Origin: Apostichopus japonicus | Lineage: Eukaryota; Echinodermata; Holothuroidea; Aspidochirotida; Stichopodidae | Assembly: GCF_037975245.1 (NCBI RefSeq) | Contig: NC_092581.1 | Coordinates: 11,375,303-11,439,302, forward strand | Direction of reading: 5' to 3' | Length of the DNA stretch: 64,000 nt | Notes under the pieces: model-generated | What the model saw: the letters and a program-made list of their open reading frames with translations, nothing else | What the model was told of the DNA's origin: nothing | Databases searched by the model: none | Translations under genes and position numbers: made by a program | Shown: positions 47,647-60,094 of the stretch, piece by piece | How the letters are laid out: the number at the start of each line of letters is the position of its first letter | Position numbering within the stretch: the stretch's first letter is position 1

Positions 47647-49621
47647 TGTAGTAGTTGTTCGTACATTATGATATTGCATGCGTGCACGGCGACTGTAGGA
47701 CTGAAATTGAACTAAGAAAGACATACGTGCTAACACGAGCGTTTAGATATCATGTTTTTAACCATACAGATGGAGTTTGCCAAAATAAACAATCTTGAAT
47801 GTAACCAGTTCGTTTGAATGTTATCTCAACAGATGTTGGTGCAGCATACAACAGATGCTGGTGTTTATAACTAAAAGTATATAAAGTCAAATATATTCAT
47901 TGTTTGTTTTTATGGCCACGTTAAATTCTTTATGAATATATCGCACACATTATAATCTGCCGATTACACACGCTCAAACACTAATTAATTTGTCAAAAAG
48001 ATACCTGCACGGGCAGCTATCTTGTTTGTCTGCTGACAAAGTGGCAGAAATAGTTACTGATCACAATCTCGACTTTAAAGGGTATGTGTAGTGCAAACGG
48101 GAAGAAATGAGGGCGCTCGAGGTGGGAGGATTATATATAGAACGAGGCTACTTGCGATGTAAAGGTTCTTGAATCTGTAACTACACGGTTGTAGTGCGTT
48201 ATTGTTACAGAGTGTTGGTGTATAGGCGATGGGTTCGAAACAGTGCCTTGTCTCCCACGTTAACCCTAACATATTAGGGAATGTTTTTACGGAAGGAGGG
48301 GCTCGGAAGACAAGTGTCAGTAGATATACCTAAAGTAACTAACAAAATGGCGGTGCAGAATATATTAAAAGGTCGGTAAAAGTAACAAGCGGGAAAGGTG
48401 TTAAATCTTTTCAATTTGTAGCTTGTTCTGCATGAGCAACTGCTCTGAAATTTGTATTTTGTCCAACACCCCCGCCCACCCCCCCCCCCTTCCCCTCTCC
48501 TCCTATTTTCCTAAATGAATCAGTTTTGGTATTTGGCAGATATGCGGATATTGAGAGGTTAGCTTTAGGTTACTCCAAGGAATCGACACACACATTATTT
48601 ACATATCTATAGTGATATGTGTAAATATATTCTGTGTAATGTAATTTACCTCCCGTCACAAATACTTGTGTGTCCATCATTATAGTGATCATTGTTGCAT
48701 TATAGGGACCGTTGTGACCAGCTCCCTGATGATATTCACAAGCAAACCTGATGTTTTGTATTTACCATACGCAGTAGGTTACTTGACTGCAGACCGAGCG
48801 AATTTGCTACATGGAGGATGGGGAAGGGGGAGGAGGGGGATCTATTGTTACAATATAACCAAAGGAAACCGATTGTGTTAAATGTTCGGGATTTCTATTT
48901 GTATGTTTTAACATGCTATTACTTTGTTATCGCAACATCTCACTATGGCGTCGGGCCAAGCTATGATGATAACATGGTACGATATGCTTAGTGCCATGGT
49001 GCCATTCAAAGTCATGGCTTAAGTCATGGCCAAAATACACATTGTCCTTGTGATACCAATTGGTAACGTTTCAATGCCAGCAAACGTCTAATAAACTGTT
49101 GGTTGTTATAAAACAAAGTTTTGACAATAATAGACTGTCAATAATAGACCTAAGATAAAAGAAAAACATGATGATTTGTTTCTTGCTGTGCGTGCACCGA
49201 ATTATTTCATCCAAAATAGATTCCTGGTATGTATACTATTAGCACGTAGTTTGAAAGCTAAACACGCGATCGTATATACGTGCATTTACATACGTCAAGA
49301 AGAGAGTGAACAATACCTGTATGTTGATAATGTTTCTTACTTGTAAAATCCTATTTTGAGTGTGGATTGAGTGTTGCCCCCCCCCCCCCTCACCCCTCGC
49401 CCATACCCAAGTTATATAATCATTCAAAACAATGAAACACTCTGTATGACAGTTAGGTTACATGGAAAGGGGCTCAAGCTACGTGACCGTCTAATGAAAC
49501 GTTTACTATGGCAATACGTCTAGCTTTGCTTATTCACCTATTGTTATTTCTTCTTCTTCTTTGTTAGTGGGCGGTCATTAATTTATTCCTTAGTTTACTA
49601 ATTTTAGGCAAGAAGTAATTG

Positions 49622-49988
49622 CAAGGGCGTAGGAACCGGGGTGGCTCGGGGCGCCAGCCCCCCAGTGAAAAATATGGGGGCGGAAGTATCATTCCGCCCC
49701 CCCCCCCCCCGCTTCGCAAGTCAGAAAACCCCTTTTTCATTTCCAAATGAGATAAAAATCTCATTTGAAGCACCAAATTGCATCTAAGGCCAGGTGAAAA
49801 TGCGAAACTATTGACAAATGGAGTGGGTGTTGAAGTGTGCTATATGGCACCAAATTGCATCTGAGGCCACCTGGAAATGCAAAAATTTCCAAATGGGAGG
49901 GGGACACCCTTTCCCCTTAGACCCTCCCCCAGGCCGGCCATCAGTCTTCAGCCCCCCCCCCACATAAAAGTACCTTCCTACGCCCCTG
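49622..49988 (+). mobile_element. hAT-like non-autonomous element, family B copy 3 (367 bp)
   Basis: Left end CAAGGGCGTAGGAACC, right end TTCCTACGCCCCTG. Perfect 8-bp duplication AGTAATTG at 49614-49621 and 49989-49996. Third copy of the family in intron 1, all in the same orientation. Confidence 0.96.
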
Positions 49989-50094
49989 AGTAATTGAATT
50001 TTTGTGAAAGTTACATTTTATGCGAAGGATCGAAGGTTGTGTCTTGTTGTCAGAGACCTACTGGGAGGATGGGGAGGGGGTATGTATATGTATA

Positions 50095-50570
50095 TGACAC
50101 TAGCTTGTAAACACGGTAACTCAAAAAGGTTATGGTGGACTAACCTTATACTTGGTAATTCGATCCGTCTTTATTGGGTACACGAAGCCTATTGTTTTCT
50201 GTGAAGTTCAATGGTCATTTGGGGTCAACAAAGGTCAAAGTCTGAAAACTTTGTAAAACACGATAACTCATAAAGTGCATCTTTATTGAACTTCACACAC
50301 GGTATGTCGATTCAACTTGTTGGGTATAGAAGAACATTATTGAAATTAGTGGGGTCGAAGGTCAATTGCAATCAAAATTTTGTAAACACGATAACGCAAG
50401 AGGCATATCTTTCTTGAACTTCACACTTAGTATGTAGATCCAGCTTGGTGATTGCAAGAATCCTATTGAAATTGGTACAGGTCAAGGTGACATGTATGCA
50501 TGAGGTCAACTGGCATCAAAGTCTGAAAACCTTTTAAACATGATAACTCCAAAATTAAAGCTACAATAAA
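50095..50570 (+). repeat. Tandem repeat of about 130-150 bp, four units
   Basis: The landmark GTAAACACGATAACTC (with variants) starts near 50107, 50253, 50382 and 50534. Each unit also carries TTGAACTTCACAC, ATTGAAATTGGT and GGTCAA-rich blocks. Similar tandem units are known from many invertebrate genomes; that remark is from general knowledge and was not searched. Confidence 0.8.
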
Positions 50571-50915
50571 TCTGTGAATTCTCTAATGCTATGATTTTCT
50601 TTTAGTGAACATAGTTTGGTTAAATTCAGTCCAGTTTAGGGGTTCTATGAGGCTTCAGCGAATCATACCTAGAATCCAGGTAATTAAATATGTAGAGTTC
50701 GTAATATTGCTTTAAACATGTACTTAAACCTCCTATAAGTCCCCCCCCCCCCCCCTGTGAGCCTCAATGAGTCAATAGGTTATCTCAAATGGGCACAAAC
50801 TGGCTCAAGGGGTCAATAGGTTATCTCAAATTTGTCAAAAAAAAAAGTATCACACAGTGTATAGACAATGTCATGCAATACCCACAAAAATTATTAAAGG
50901 GATTGTGTGCCTGTC
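50571..50915. other. Intronic sequence with C run
   Basis: A C run of about 16 bases at 50741-50756, and GGTTATCTCAAAT occurring twice (about 50777 and 50818) next to GGTCAATAGG. Nothing coding. Confidence 0.5.
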
Positions 50916-50989
50916 GTTTCGATCCTAGCAGGATCTTCTTCAGCAGGATTTTCTCCAGCCTCTAAAGAAGATCCTGCTAGGATCGAAAC
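50916..50989. repeat. Perfect 25-bp inverted repeat (hairpin motif)
   Basis: Arm 50916-50940 is the exact complement of arm 50965-50989, with a 24-base loop. Each arm contains GATCCTGCTAGGATC, itself nearly self-complementary, followed on its own strand by GAAAC. The same core is at 20514-20534. This looks like two opposed copies of one element end. Confidence 0.93.
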
Positions 50990-51719
50990 ATCAAGCCCAT
51001 TTACTTTTACACATTCTCTTACACGGTCTCTTTCGTGGATAAGCAGTTTGCTAACAGTTTTGTTTTATTTTAAATTTAATACTGTAAAATCCTTTCCAGT
51101 GTATCACATGGTTGATGTCCACAAGGGATTGATACAAACCTTTCTTGGTTCTCACTTAATTCTTTGGACGAATTTAACTCACTTGCTCTACATTAGTCAG
51201 ATAGTTATTTTGAAAGTTTGAGCAAATTTGATGACAAGGAATGACAAAGCTTACTGGCTTCCTGGTTTTTTTGCTGACTATCGAAAACGAACCAACTGTT
51301 ATTGCGAATTATTAACTATATGTATGAGTACTTTGATTAAGACTTCGTGATCGTATCATGAAGCGGAAAAAAAGGTCGGCAACAGATTACTCCGCCCTTT
51401 AAAGTTCAATGCCATCTAGCTTGTTTTTGCTGTGTATCTATATGCGTATATTGCAGGCAGCCGTATATATGAGAACATCCGTTTCCTTAATGTTAGGTCA
51501 GTGTATACTGACTAACATAAACATTCAGTGTATTGCTTATTAAGTTACAAAATCCTGTTCGACTGGACAAAAACTTACGCGGTACATAAAATTTTCTTAC
51601 GTGATTTTAATACGTGATTGAATCTGCCGAGTCTGTTGTATATACGAACTCCACGTGATATAGTGAGAATTTGCCAGTCATTGGGTACGGTCTTGCCATG
51701 AAGGCCTACCTTAGAGATT

Positions 51720-54700
51720 AAGACACAATAATTCTTTGCTTGATGATGAAGGTTACTTGAAGAAAGTCAATGATGTGATTGACTCAACGATTGATCAGTA
51801 TGTATGCTTCCCATATATTCGCTCTAATTTAAATACAATTCCAAGAAAGGAAATTCAGTTTGTTATTGATGATCAGCTTCTCTTTGAAATGCTGCTGTTG
51901 AATATTAGGGGAGCATCAATTTCTTATTCCTCCTATAAGAAGAAGGTCCAAAACAGTAGAGAAAAATATCTTATTGAGGAAATTAATCGTATTGAGCCTT
52001 TTCATAATGAGAGTGAGGACACAAAGAATTATATCGATCAGTTGAATCGTGAGTTGGAGAAGTTACGTGAAAAAAGACTTCATGGGTGTATGGTAAGAGC
52101 TAGGGTTGATTGGGTGGAATATGGAGAGAAGCCTTCTAAGTTTTTTTTCTCAATTTAGAGAAGAGAAATAAGGTCAGTAGAACTATTAGTCACTTGAAAG
52201 ATGCAGATGACCATGATATTTACGACCAGGATCAAATTCGAAAGAATGTGTTCCATTTTTATCGCCAACTTTATAGATGTCATGATGCTTTTTTAAGAAA
52301 TGAAGATCTCCATGAGAAGTTCTCAGATAAAATTGTGAAATTATATACTGATCAATCAAGTGATCTGGAAGGGCCTCTGACATATATGAGGAAATTACAG
52401 GAGTTTTGAGGAATATGAAGAATAATAAGTCGCCAGGTTCTGATGGTTTCTCCGTTGAATTTTTCAAATGTTTTTGGGACGATATTGGTCCCTTCTTATT
52501 ACGGTCACTGAATTTTGGGTATAAAAACTATATTTCTGTGACACAAAAGCATGGTGTAATTACCCTAATTCCGAAAGGTGGCAAACCACGGTATTACTTA
52601 AATAATTGGAGACCAATATCTCTGTTGAATGTTCCCTATAAAATTGCATCTTCATGTATTGCTAATCGTATGAAAAAAAGTATTGCCCAATATTATTTCT
52701 CCTGACCAGAGTGGCTTTCTTGGTGGTAGGTACATTGGTGGTGACAGTATTCGCACAGTGTATGATATTATCCATTCCCTGGAGTTAGATAATACACCAG
52801 GTATTTTGTTTGGGGTTGATTTTGAAAAGGCCTTTGACAGTATATCAGTTACTTTCATTAGAAAAGTTCTTAATCTCTTTAACTTTGGGCCGTCTATTAT
52901 TAGATGGTTTGATACTTTCTATAGTGATAATTACCCATCAGTGTTGGTAAATGGTTTTCTGTCAGAAAAATTTCCCATTGAGCTTGGTTGTAGGCAGGGT
53001 GACCCTCTGTCCCCTTATTTATTTATTCTTTCTGCTGAACTTTTGAATAGCCTCGTTAACAGTGATGATTCTATTCGTGGTATTGATATTGGGGGACAGA
53101 TTTTCAAAACTGTTCAATACGCAGACGATACAACCTTTTTCATGCATGGTGACAGTACTTCTTTCAATGGGGTTATGGTACAACTTGACTGTTTCAGAGA
53201 TTTGTCTGGTCTCAAATTGAATTTGGACAAGTCCCTTTTAGTGGGACTGGGTAGTTTAAGAGGGCTTTCCATTCCAATTGATAAGAAGTACGCTATTCGT
53301 TGGAACACAGGTGAAGATTTCACTCTTTTAGGAATTGTTTTCAATACAGATTTGGGGGACATGGTTAAAAAAAAATTACGATAAAGCATTAGATAAAGTT
53401 TCAAATGTGATAAAATTGCGTTATCTTACAGCGCTTGGTCGTATTACAATTGTTAAGTCTCTCATGTTACCATGTTTCAACTATTATATTATGTCACTTC
53501 CACTGCCTGACTTGGAGTATAGAAATAGGGTAAATTCTCTATTTTTCCGTTTCGTATGGAAAAATAAACCAGACCGTATAAGCCGTCAACAATTAAAGCT
53601 CAGTTATGCAGATGGAGGGTTGAATATGATAGATTTTTCTAAACACTGTGAGGCACTCAAAATAAGCACTTTTGGTCGTCTTCTGAAGAGTGATCATTTC
53701 AGCTTCAGCTCTTGTTATTTACGTAAATATAATATTTGCACCGACATGTTTTTCACCAATGGGGATTTCTATATAAAATTAGCTAGTTTGAGATCTGCTA
53801 ACCCCTTTTGGAGAAATCTCTTCGAAATAACATATATATTTATTCGAGATGAGGTATCTACCATTAATGATGATGCGACCATATTAACTTTGCCTCTCTG
53901 GAATAATGGGCTGATTGAAATTGGTAACAGTCCAGTGTATTACAAGCGCTGGTATGACAAAGGTATCCGTTTTGTTTGCGATTTTGTCACAGTTGATGGC
54001 AGGTTTTATAGTTTTGACAATTTCATCCAAAAATATCTTGTTTCCACGAATTTTGTAGAATATTATGGTATTATTAACTCCATTAAAACTGTTTGGAATG
54101 GACCTGCTCTGGATGGGAATATGGATATTGCTTTTCCAAACAATTGCTACTTTAACAAAATGCTTTACAATGGTATGTTCCGTTCGAAAGATATTTACAA
54201 CAAGTTACTACAGGAATCGAAGTTGATTCAGAAATCCTATACGAAATGGTGTGGTACCCTCGATATTACTGAGGAAGATTGGTCTTTTTATTGTTCAGTG
54301 CCATTCAAGTGTTCTAGTGATGTTAATTTGAGGTGGTTTCAGTATAGGCTGCTTCAGAGGATTATCCCGTCCAATAAGTACTTGCATTTAATAAAAGCAA
54401 TTACTCATGATACTTGTACTTTTTGTCATAGGTATGTTGAGACAATTGAACATTTGTTCTATTATTGCCCACTCTCAGTTAGGCTTTGGAATCATCTCCA
54501 AACTTTGTTAAACAATATAGATATTGGTATAGTACTAGACATTAAGACAGTGTTGTTTGGTGCGGACATTGCCAGAGAGCTGAATTTGATTATAATTTTA
54601 GTTAAGAAATTCATTTTCAACTGCAAAGTACGGAAAGAAATTCCACTGCAGAATAAGTTACTATTGTTTCTGAGGGACTATTTTCTATTACAAAAAAACA

Positions 54701-54884
54701 TTTTGTTGCGTAATATGAAAAGCAGTGTTTGGAGGAAATATTGGTACCCTTGGTATAATTTTTTACAACTTCAGAATGTATTAAAATAAATACTTTTTAG
54801 TTTCATCTAGGAATTTTCACTAAGTCACCACTAGAGTGCTATATTATGTTAAGTTATAGTTGCAAGAGAAAAAAAAAAGACACA
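51720..54884 (+). mobile_element. L1/Tx1-like non-LTR retrotransposon, 5'-truncated and decayed
   Basis: About 3.1 kb holding the reverse transcriptase and C-terminal region of a non-LTR element; the N-terminal endonuclease is missing. Homology seems to begin near 51727. The 3' end has an A-rich stretch at 54868-54878. The 8-mer AAGACACA occurs at 51720-51727 and 54877-54884, just at these limits, and may be the target-site duplication, though eight bases could match by chance. It lies on the same strand as the host SLC16 gene, within its first intron. Confidence 0.88.
51736..54789 (+). pseudogene. L1/Tx1-like reverse transcriptase, several frameshifts
   Basis: Conserved blocks in order: a coiled, charged linker (51736-52158); KNNKSPGSDGFSVEFFK (about 52420-52470); LIPKGG and NNWRPISLLN (about 52560-52630); SPDQSGFLGGR (about 52695); GVDFEKAFDS (about 52812); GCRQGDPLSPYLFILSAELL (about 52987); the catalytic QYADDTTFF (about 53117); and a zinc-knuckle CTFCHRYVETIEHLFYYC (54417-54470). 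The longest intact piece is 484 codons (53335-54789). The frame is broken near 52141 (T run), 52386, 52673 (A run) and 53366 (A run). The catalytic YADD is intact, but the protein cannot be made as one chain. Confidence 0.92.
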
Positions 54885-55919
54885 CGAGACGTTATGAAGG
54901 CTGAGTCTTGATTTTTGAGGAAGGGTGATGACGCTATAGGATCCCATAAGGAACGAAACATAACTTAATTAGTTTCGATGACTTATCCATGTAACCTATG
55001 ACATAGTTGCCTCAACTTGAGAACGTTATATCACAGGCGGACGTGCTTACTGTTCACGGTCAACCTGTTGAGATGTTAAAACATCTTCGGTTGCATTAAT
55101 GTTTGAATAATATGTACACATAGTGGTTTACGGTCAATCCCTCCCCTCACCGACCTTTAATTCTTTGTGGCCTATATGAATTGTTTCTCACACCAGGAAT
55201 GCCACACCATCAATCATTGTTAAGTTATAAGTTTCAATATATTTTCTTATATATTCGTAGTTGTTTCACTGTAATGGTTCGATGTGTTTCGTTTCACCCT
55301 TTCTTTCAAGACAATTTGACATCGTTTACAGATTTCTTACAGTTTACAACTTTTTTTGCTACTTTCGACAATGTTTAACCATACAAATCTAAATAAATAA
55401 ATCAAACTCATGTGCATGAAAGCTTGGAAATGTGTGGTCAATTTTAGCATATCTCAATGGGAGGTATAAATGTTTTCTTTTTCTTTATCCAATATCACTG
55501 GTTTCGTCACAGCATGTTTGAATTATATTTAGAAACAATAGCGATGTGATTCCTGGCAGGGGTGGTTTAGTGGTGTGTGTCCGACCCAGTTCGAATATGG
55601 GAATGGTAACATTGCTAAGAATGTTCGTGAGAACATCTGCTTCCAGTAACGTAAGTTTAAGTGCACATAGAGCCACTACCGTTACTTTCGTTTTTTGGTT
55701 GATTTAAGTGCGTATTTGTTAATAATTCCTTAAACCTTGAATTCATGAAGCGATATCATCTACACGAAGAGAGGAAAGCAGTACTACAACATCATCAGTT
55801 GGAATATGCATTTGGTGGTTGACCCCATCTGAAGGTCTCGCACCACAATTAATTATCCCATTGACTTAGCATTTACAGCATTGACATTGACAGCAGCTTG
55901 TTTCATAATTCAGTTATTT
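54885..55919. other. SLC16 intron 1, nothing recognised
   Basis: A+T-rich sequence between the L1-like remnant and a truncated hAT-like copy. No exon or RNA gene supported. Confidence 0.45.
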
Positions 55920-56142
55920 ATCACATGCACGATACGGTACTATTATGGCAACATATGCGTATGGAACGCGAAAACAGTCTGTCGATAGGTACGACTTTTG
56001 TACATTACTAAATTATATGATATATCAGATTTTAGATCAACAGAAAGTACTCTAGTTTTGACTTTCAGAAACGTCTCACGAACCCCCTGGGATGGACTCA
56101 CGCACCCACTGGGGGTTCATGCCCCCAGTTAGGGAACCCCTG
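55920..56142 (-). mobile_element. hAT-like element, family D copy 2 (one end lost)
   Basis: The right end AGTTAGGGAACCCCTG at 56127-56142 is the inverted form of the family D left end. Long blocks match the reverse complement of the copy at 59571, for example GGCAACATATGCGTATGGAA. Similarity stops near 55920, so the other end is missing and no duplication can be read. Confidence 0.8.
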
Positions 56143-56456
56143 GTCTAAGCCCATACAGGCATGAATTGTAAAACCGTTTTTTCTCTTCGAGAATGGCACG
56201 CCCTCTATTTACATGTACTATACTAATAGACACTTTCGATACTTCAACACACTCTATTAGAATGACATGTATATAGCCTAAAACATGTGATATCTTATTA
56301 AAAATTCAGTACACCAAATACCCCGTATATGTATATAGACTCTCAAATCAGAACTTACATTTTACGATTTAATTTCTCTCATTATCATTATTTTTCAAAA
56401 ATACAATTATTCAAACTTTTAAATTAAATATACGTTTTATTTGTTCCACCTTGCAG

Positions 56457-57082
56457 CTTGCGTAGGTTCCATGTGCTCCGGACTGACTTTTATGATGTCT
56501 CCCATTTCAAGCCTCATGACGGATAGGCTTGGTTGTCGTGCTACCGCCCTCATTGGGGGATCGATCGCGTCTCTCGGTCTGTTCTGCAGTTCATTTGTCA
56601 ACCGGATCGAGTGGTTATATCTTACATACGGGCTTTTCATTGGTGGCGGATTCTCGATCGGTTATACGCCGTCACTGGTTATACTTGGCCATTATTTCAA
56701 GAAGAGGATAGGACTAGCCAATGGCATTGTAGCAACAGGAAGTTCCATTTTTACAATTGCTCTACCATTCTTAATTCAATACATATTAGATGAGTTCGGA
56801 CTCAAGTTAACGCTTCGATATATGACAGTCATAACCATTGTCATGACGTTAGGAGCTCTGGTTTTTACACCTTTGCTAGAGAAGGAGGTCAAAGAGATAA
56901 TTGACGAGAAAGGCGTTAAAGTGAAGAAAAAATCGGTCGTTCATAGAAAACAGTCGGTATTTAACAAAGTTAGTCCATTCAAGAACGTTTCACCTGGCAT
57001 ATGGAAAAACAAAAGGTATCGGATATGGGCCGTCGGAGTTCCGCTTGCTCTCTTTGGGTACTTTGTGCCATTTTTCCATCTG
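56457..57082 (+). CDS. SLC16 (MCT8/MCT10-like) transporter exon 2
   Basis: Acceptor CTTGCAG ends at 56456; donor CTG|GTAGGT follows 57082. It enters with a split codon matching exon 1 and leaves on a codon boundary. It encodes helices 2 to 7: CVGSMCSGLTFMMSPI (helix 2), TDRLGCRATALIGG (into helix 3), YGLFIGGGFSIGYTPSLVIL (helix 4), then YFKKRIGLANGI, the second conserved SLC16 motif, leading into helix 5. A long basic loop with KVKKK and HRKQS separates helices 6 and 7, as in all MCTs. Helix 7 ends FVPFFHLV. Confidence 0.95.
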
Positions 57083-57264
57083 GTAGGTGGCTTTACGATT
57101 TTCATATCTGATTGTTTGGTAATTTTTTGTTTAAAATTTAAAGGTTTTTTTTTGTTGGATTGTAACCTTATGGCACTCCTGACGAAGTAATATATCATTT
57201 GCATATGATTGGAAACTTCGCCGTGTCGATACTTTGTGGGGCTTAAACACTTTTCCAATACAGG

Positions 57265-57590
57265 AATTGATTGTGCCACAAACGTTAATATATCTTACCC
57301 CATACATGAAATATTGCATGTGCAACAAACGTTATTACCTCTTATGCAATACTTGAAATTGCGTTTGCCACAAACTTTACTAGAAATCTGTTATCCCATA
57401 TATGCAATCGCGAGTACTAAAAACAGTATTATCTCTTATCCCATGCATATTATTGTGTGTGCGTGAAACATTATTATCTTTTATCCCATACATGAACTTG
57501 CGCGTGTCACAAACTTTATTAGATCCGCTTTTCCATACATGAAAATGCATGTGCAACAAAACGTTATTATCTCATATATAGCTTATTATT
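57265..57590 (+). repeat. Degenerate tandem repeat, unit about 45-55 bp
   Basis: Six or so diverged units with the pattern CACAAACGTTATTATCTC, then TTATCCCATACATGAAATTG, then GCGTGTG. The units vary in length, so the array is old. It begins about 180 bp after the exon 2 donor. Confidence 0.75.
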
Positions 57591-59570
57591 GCAGTGCGCG
57601 TGCGCGCTACATTATGAACATTACTGGCCAAGTGAACGATACTTACATGACTGAACGTTGAAACTTGAAGTTTCATATAGTCTCTGTACATTTGCAGTTT
57701 CAGAGGCTAGCTGCGTAGCCAACTTATTATGAGCCTGTCACGGCGCCCACAAGCGCCCTCACTTTGTAGGTACCTTCATGATTATACTCCCTGGTGTGTC
57801 ATCAGCCCAAAAAATAATACCATGAACAACCGAAAAGTTCTTCCTAATTCTGCAAGCACTCCACGCGCACTACAGTACTGCGTATTTGAAGGCAAATGCA
57901 GTTCTAGTTTGTTTATGCCTCTATATTGTTCCTGGTGCCAGATAGGTGGGGCTAAAGATGTATTCATCATTACATGATACACGTCATATCTTAGCACTAT
58001 CAATGACCAGACTTGTTTTACTCGTGTAGATAGCCGTTATTAGACCGATGACGTCATCGTTCATTATCGCAACTTATGATGCAAGCTACATTCGATTGAT
58101 TTCAGACTATACGTATTTCACCATGACGACAGAACCGTTTGCAGACGCTTGTCGCACATACAACATGACAACATTATTCAGTTGCTGGTTCCATAGGCAC
58201 ACGAATACAATAAGACAAAACGGAACTACGGGGGGGGGGGGGAGGGGCTTAACGCTTTAAATCAAGACGCGTATATACTGTTAATATATTTGATATCATG
58301 TGATCAGGATATGCGCTATTATAATTACGAAAATTATACGGTATGATATGAGGGCGTGGTGACCTTTATGCAGTGTCTGTAATGTAGTTCCTTGATTCAT
58401 TGATGACCACCAAAGGAACCAACGCATGAATCCCTGGATATAGTGAAGAGTTCATAAGTGCCATATATGAATGAATCAATTCTGGAAATAAAGCAATAGC
58501 CTATGGTTGGCATTTTCAAAGTTTGGTATAACAAAGCTGCCTATACTATAGCACAATGGATAAGTGCTCTCAATTAATCTTAGAAACACTCATTGTTAAA
58601 AGCGAATTTCATAACCACAATATTAAAATCTAGTCTGATCTAATAATGTGTGATTTTTTGTCTTCAAAACTAACAAATTGTAAAGCTGACATCTCCTAAG
58701 CTTGTTCTTATTTTAACAACTCTGGTTTAGTTGTAAAATGATCTTTTAAAGTAGATTCGAAAGTAAAAATGAAGTCATGTTGTTCCTGATTCACGCATTT
58801 CTCCCAAGTTTGCTAATGATGCCATTATAGTGCATTCAAAAGTCCTCCATTAACCCTATACCCCATAACCCACCCTTACCATTTAAGTCAGGCAATGAGA
58901 CAAATTCAAAATGGCGTGCTAATGAACGTTTCACTCTTACATAAAATCCGCTAGTTTGGTTGGTGACTCCAATACTCGCAGTTGCCGCTGTCAATGAAAC
59001 AGAATTTTATCTCATATTTCACACAAACAGAGTTAAATCTCTTTTTTCTGAGATTTTTTTTTTTTTGGGGGGGGTGGGGGGCATTTGTCTAAAGAAAGGT
59101 ACTGATCCCTTAGCTTACTATTTTTGAAAACAGACTTAAAAGACGTTCGCTCCTCTTTGATTTTCTTTATATATATATTTTTTTCGAAATGTCATCTCGT
59201 TGTATATGTTATGAAATCCATCACATACGCGTAATCACTGAAAGCAATCTTCTAAGTATGCACTTTAAGTAATACAACGTAGACATTTTTTTTTTTTTTT
59301 TAAGGCGTCAAAACTCATGACAAATGTTCTACGGTGTCTTTTAAATCCTCAAATTTTAAGCATAATTCCAAATTAAATAAAATGAGCGAAGCATAAAAAA
59401 AAATTAAAAAGAGAGAGAGAGCAGAAGAAGATATCAAACAGGACAAAAAAAGAGAAGAAATTTAATTTTACTGCGAGCTACAGTAAGTTAAGAGAACCTA
59501 CATGACGTTTCTTTTATAGCAAGGTCGTTCCCAAAGAGATTAACGAATCTCAAATTTTGTCTGTCTATAC

Positions 59571-59936
59571 CAGGGGTTCCCTAACTGTCGTGCATGAACC
59601 CCCAGGGGGTGCGTGAGTCCATCCCAGGGGCTTCGTGAGACGTTTCTGCAAGTCAAAATTAGAGTACTTTTAGTTGAACTATAATCTGATATATCATCAT
59701 ATTTTAGTAATGTATAAAAGTCGTACCTATCGACAAACTCTTTTCGCGTTCCATACGCATATGTTGCCATAGTAGTACCGTACCGTGCATGTGATACTTC
59801 ATCTTTTACGAAGCACTGTTATGCGTGTTATAGTATAATAATGACTCAGATCGTGTCTCAAAAAGTTGCCGGGGGTTCGAGGACAACTCTGACATCCACA
59901 GGGGGTTCGTGGGGGGATAAAGTTAGGGAAACCCTG
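59571..59936 (+). mobile_element. hAT-like non-autonomous element, family D copy 3 (366 bp)
   Basis: Ends CAGGGGTTCCCTAACT and AGTTAGGGAAACCCTG, with a perfect 8-bp duplication GTCTATAC at 59563-59570 and 59937-59944. It is the best preserved of three family D copies and lies in SLC16 intron 2, about 160 bp before exon 3. Confidence 0.96.
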
Positions 59937-60094
59937 GTCTATACCCCTTTTTTCTTTTCATTTTAAATTCTGTCGAGTCTATAGCTTTCATCTGTAAAGA
60001 TTTGCTTTTCTTGTTGTGATTTATGTTTTCTCGCTTCGTATAGATGCGAAAAATCTTTAATTTTTATTGTTTTCTTTTTTGGTCTTTTTTGCAG

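Larger units (their letters stand above)
33754..56456 (+). other. SLC16 intron 1 (22.7 kb, transposon-rich)
   Basis: GT at 33754 and AG at 56455-56456. It contains nested hAT-like elements, three copies of family B, other hAT-like copies, satellite repeats and an L1-like remnant, listed separately. The part 33754-40376 shows only a TA microsatellite and G or C runs. The parts 43051-44063, 45938-47274 and 47655-49613 show nothing recognisable apart from the hairpins at 46241. Confidence 0.85.
57083..60094 (+). other. SLC16 intron 2
   Basis: GT at 57083 and AG at 60093-60094. Apart from the tandem repeat at 57265-57590 and the hAT-like copy at 59571 it holds a G run near 58230, T and G runs near 59055, and no recognisable genes. 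Confidence 0.88.

Noticed and set aside
47254-47736. 160-codon minus-strand open frame
   Set aside because: It spans the hAT-like element at 47283-47646; translation of a repeat.
55555-55605. tRNA-like segment: TGGTTTAGTGG followed by GTTCGAATA
   Set aside because: The A-box and B-box-like parts are only about 26 bp apart and the second lacks the final conserved C; no acceptor stem pairs. Not a tRNA gene.
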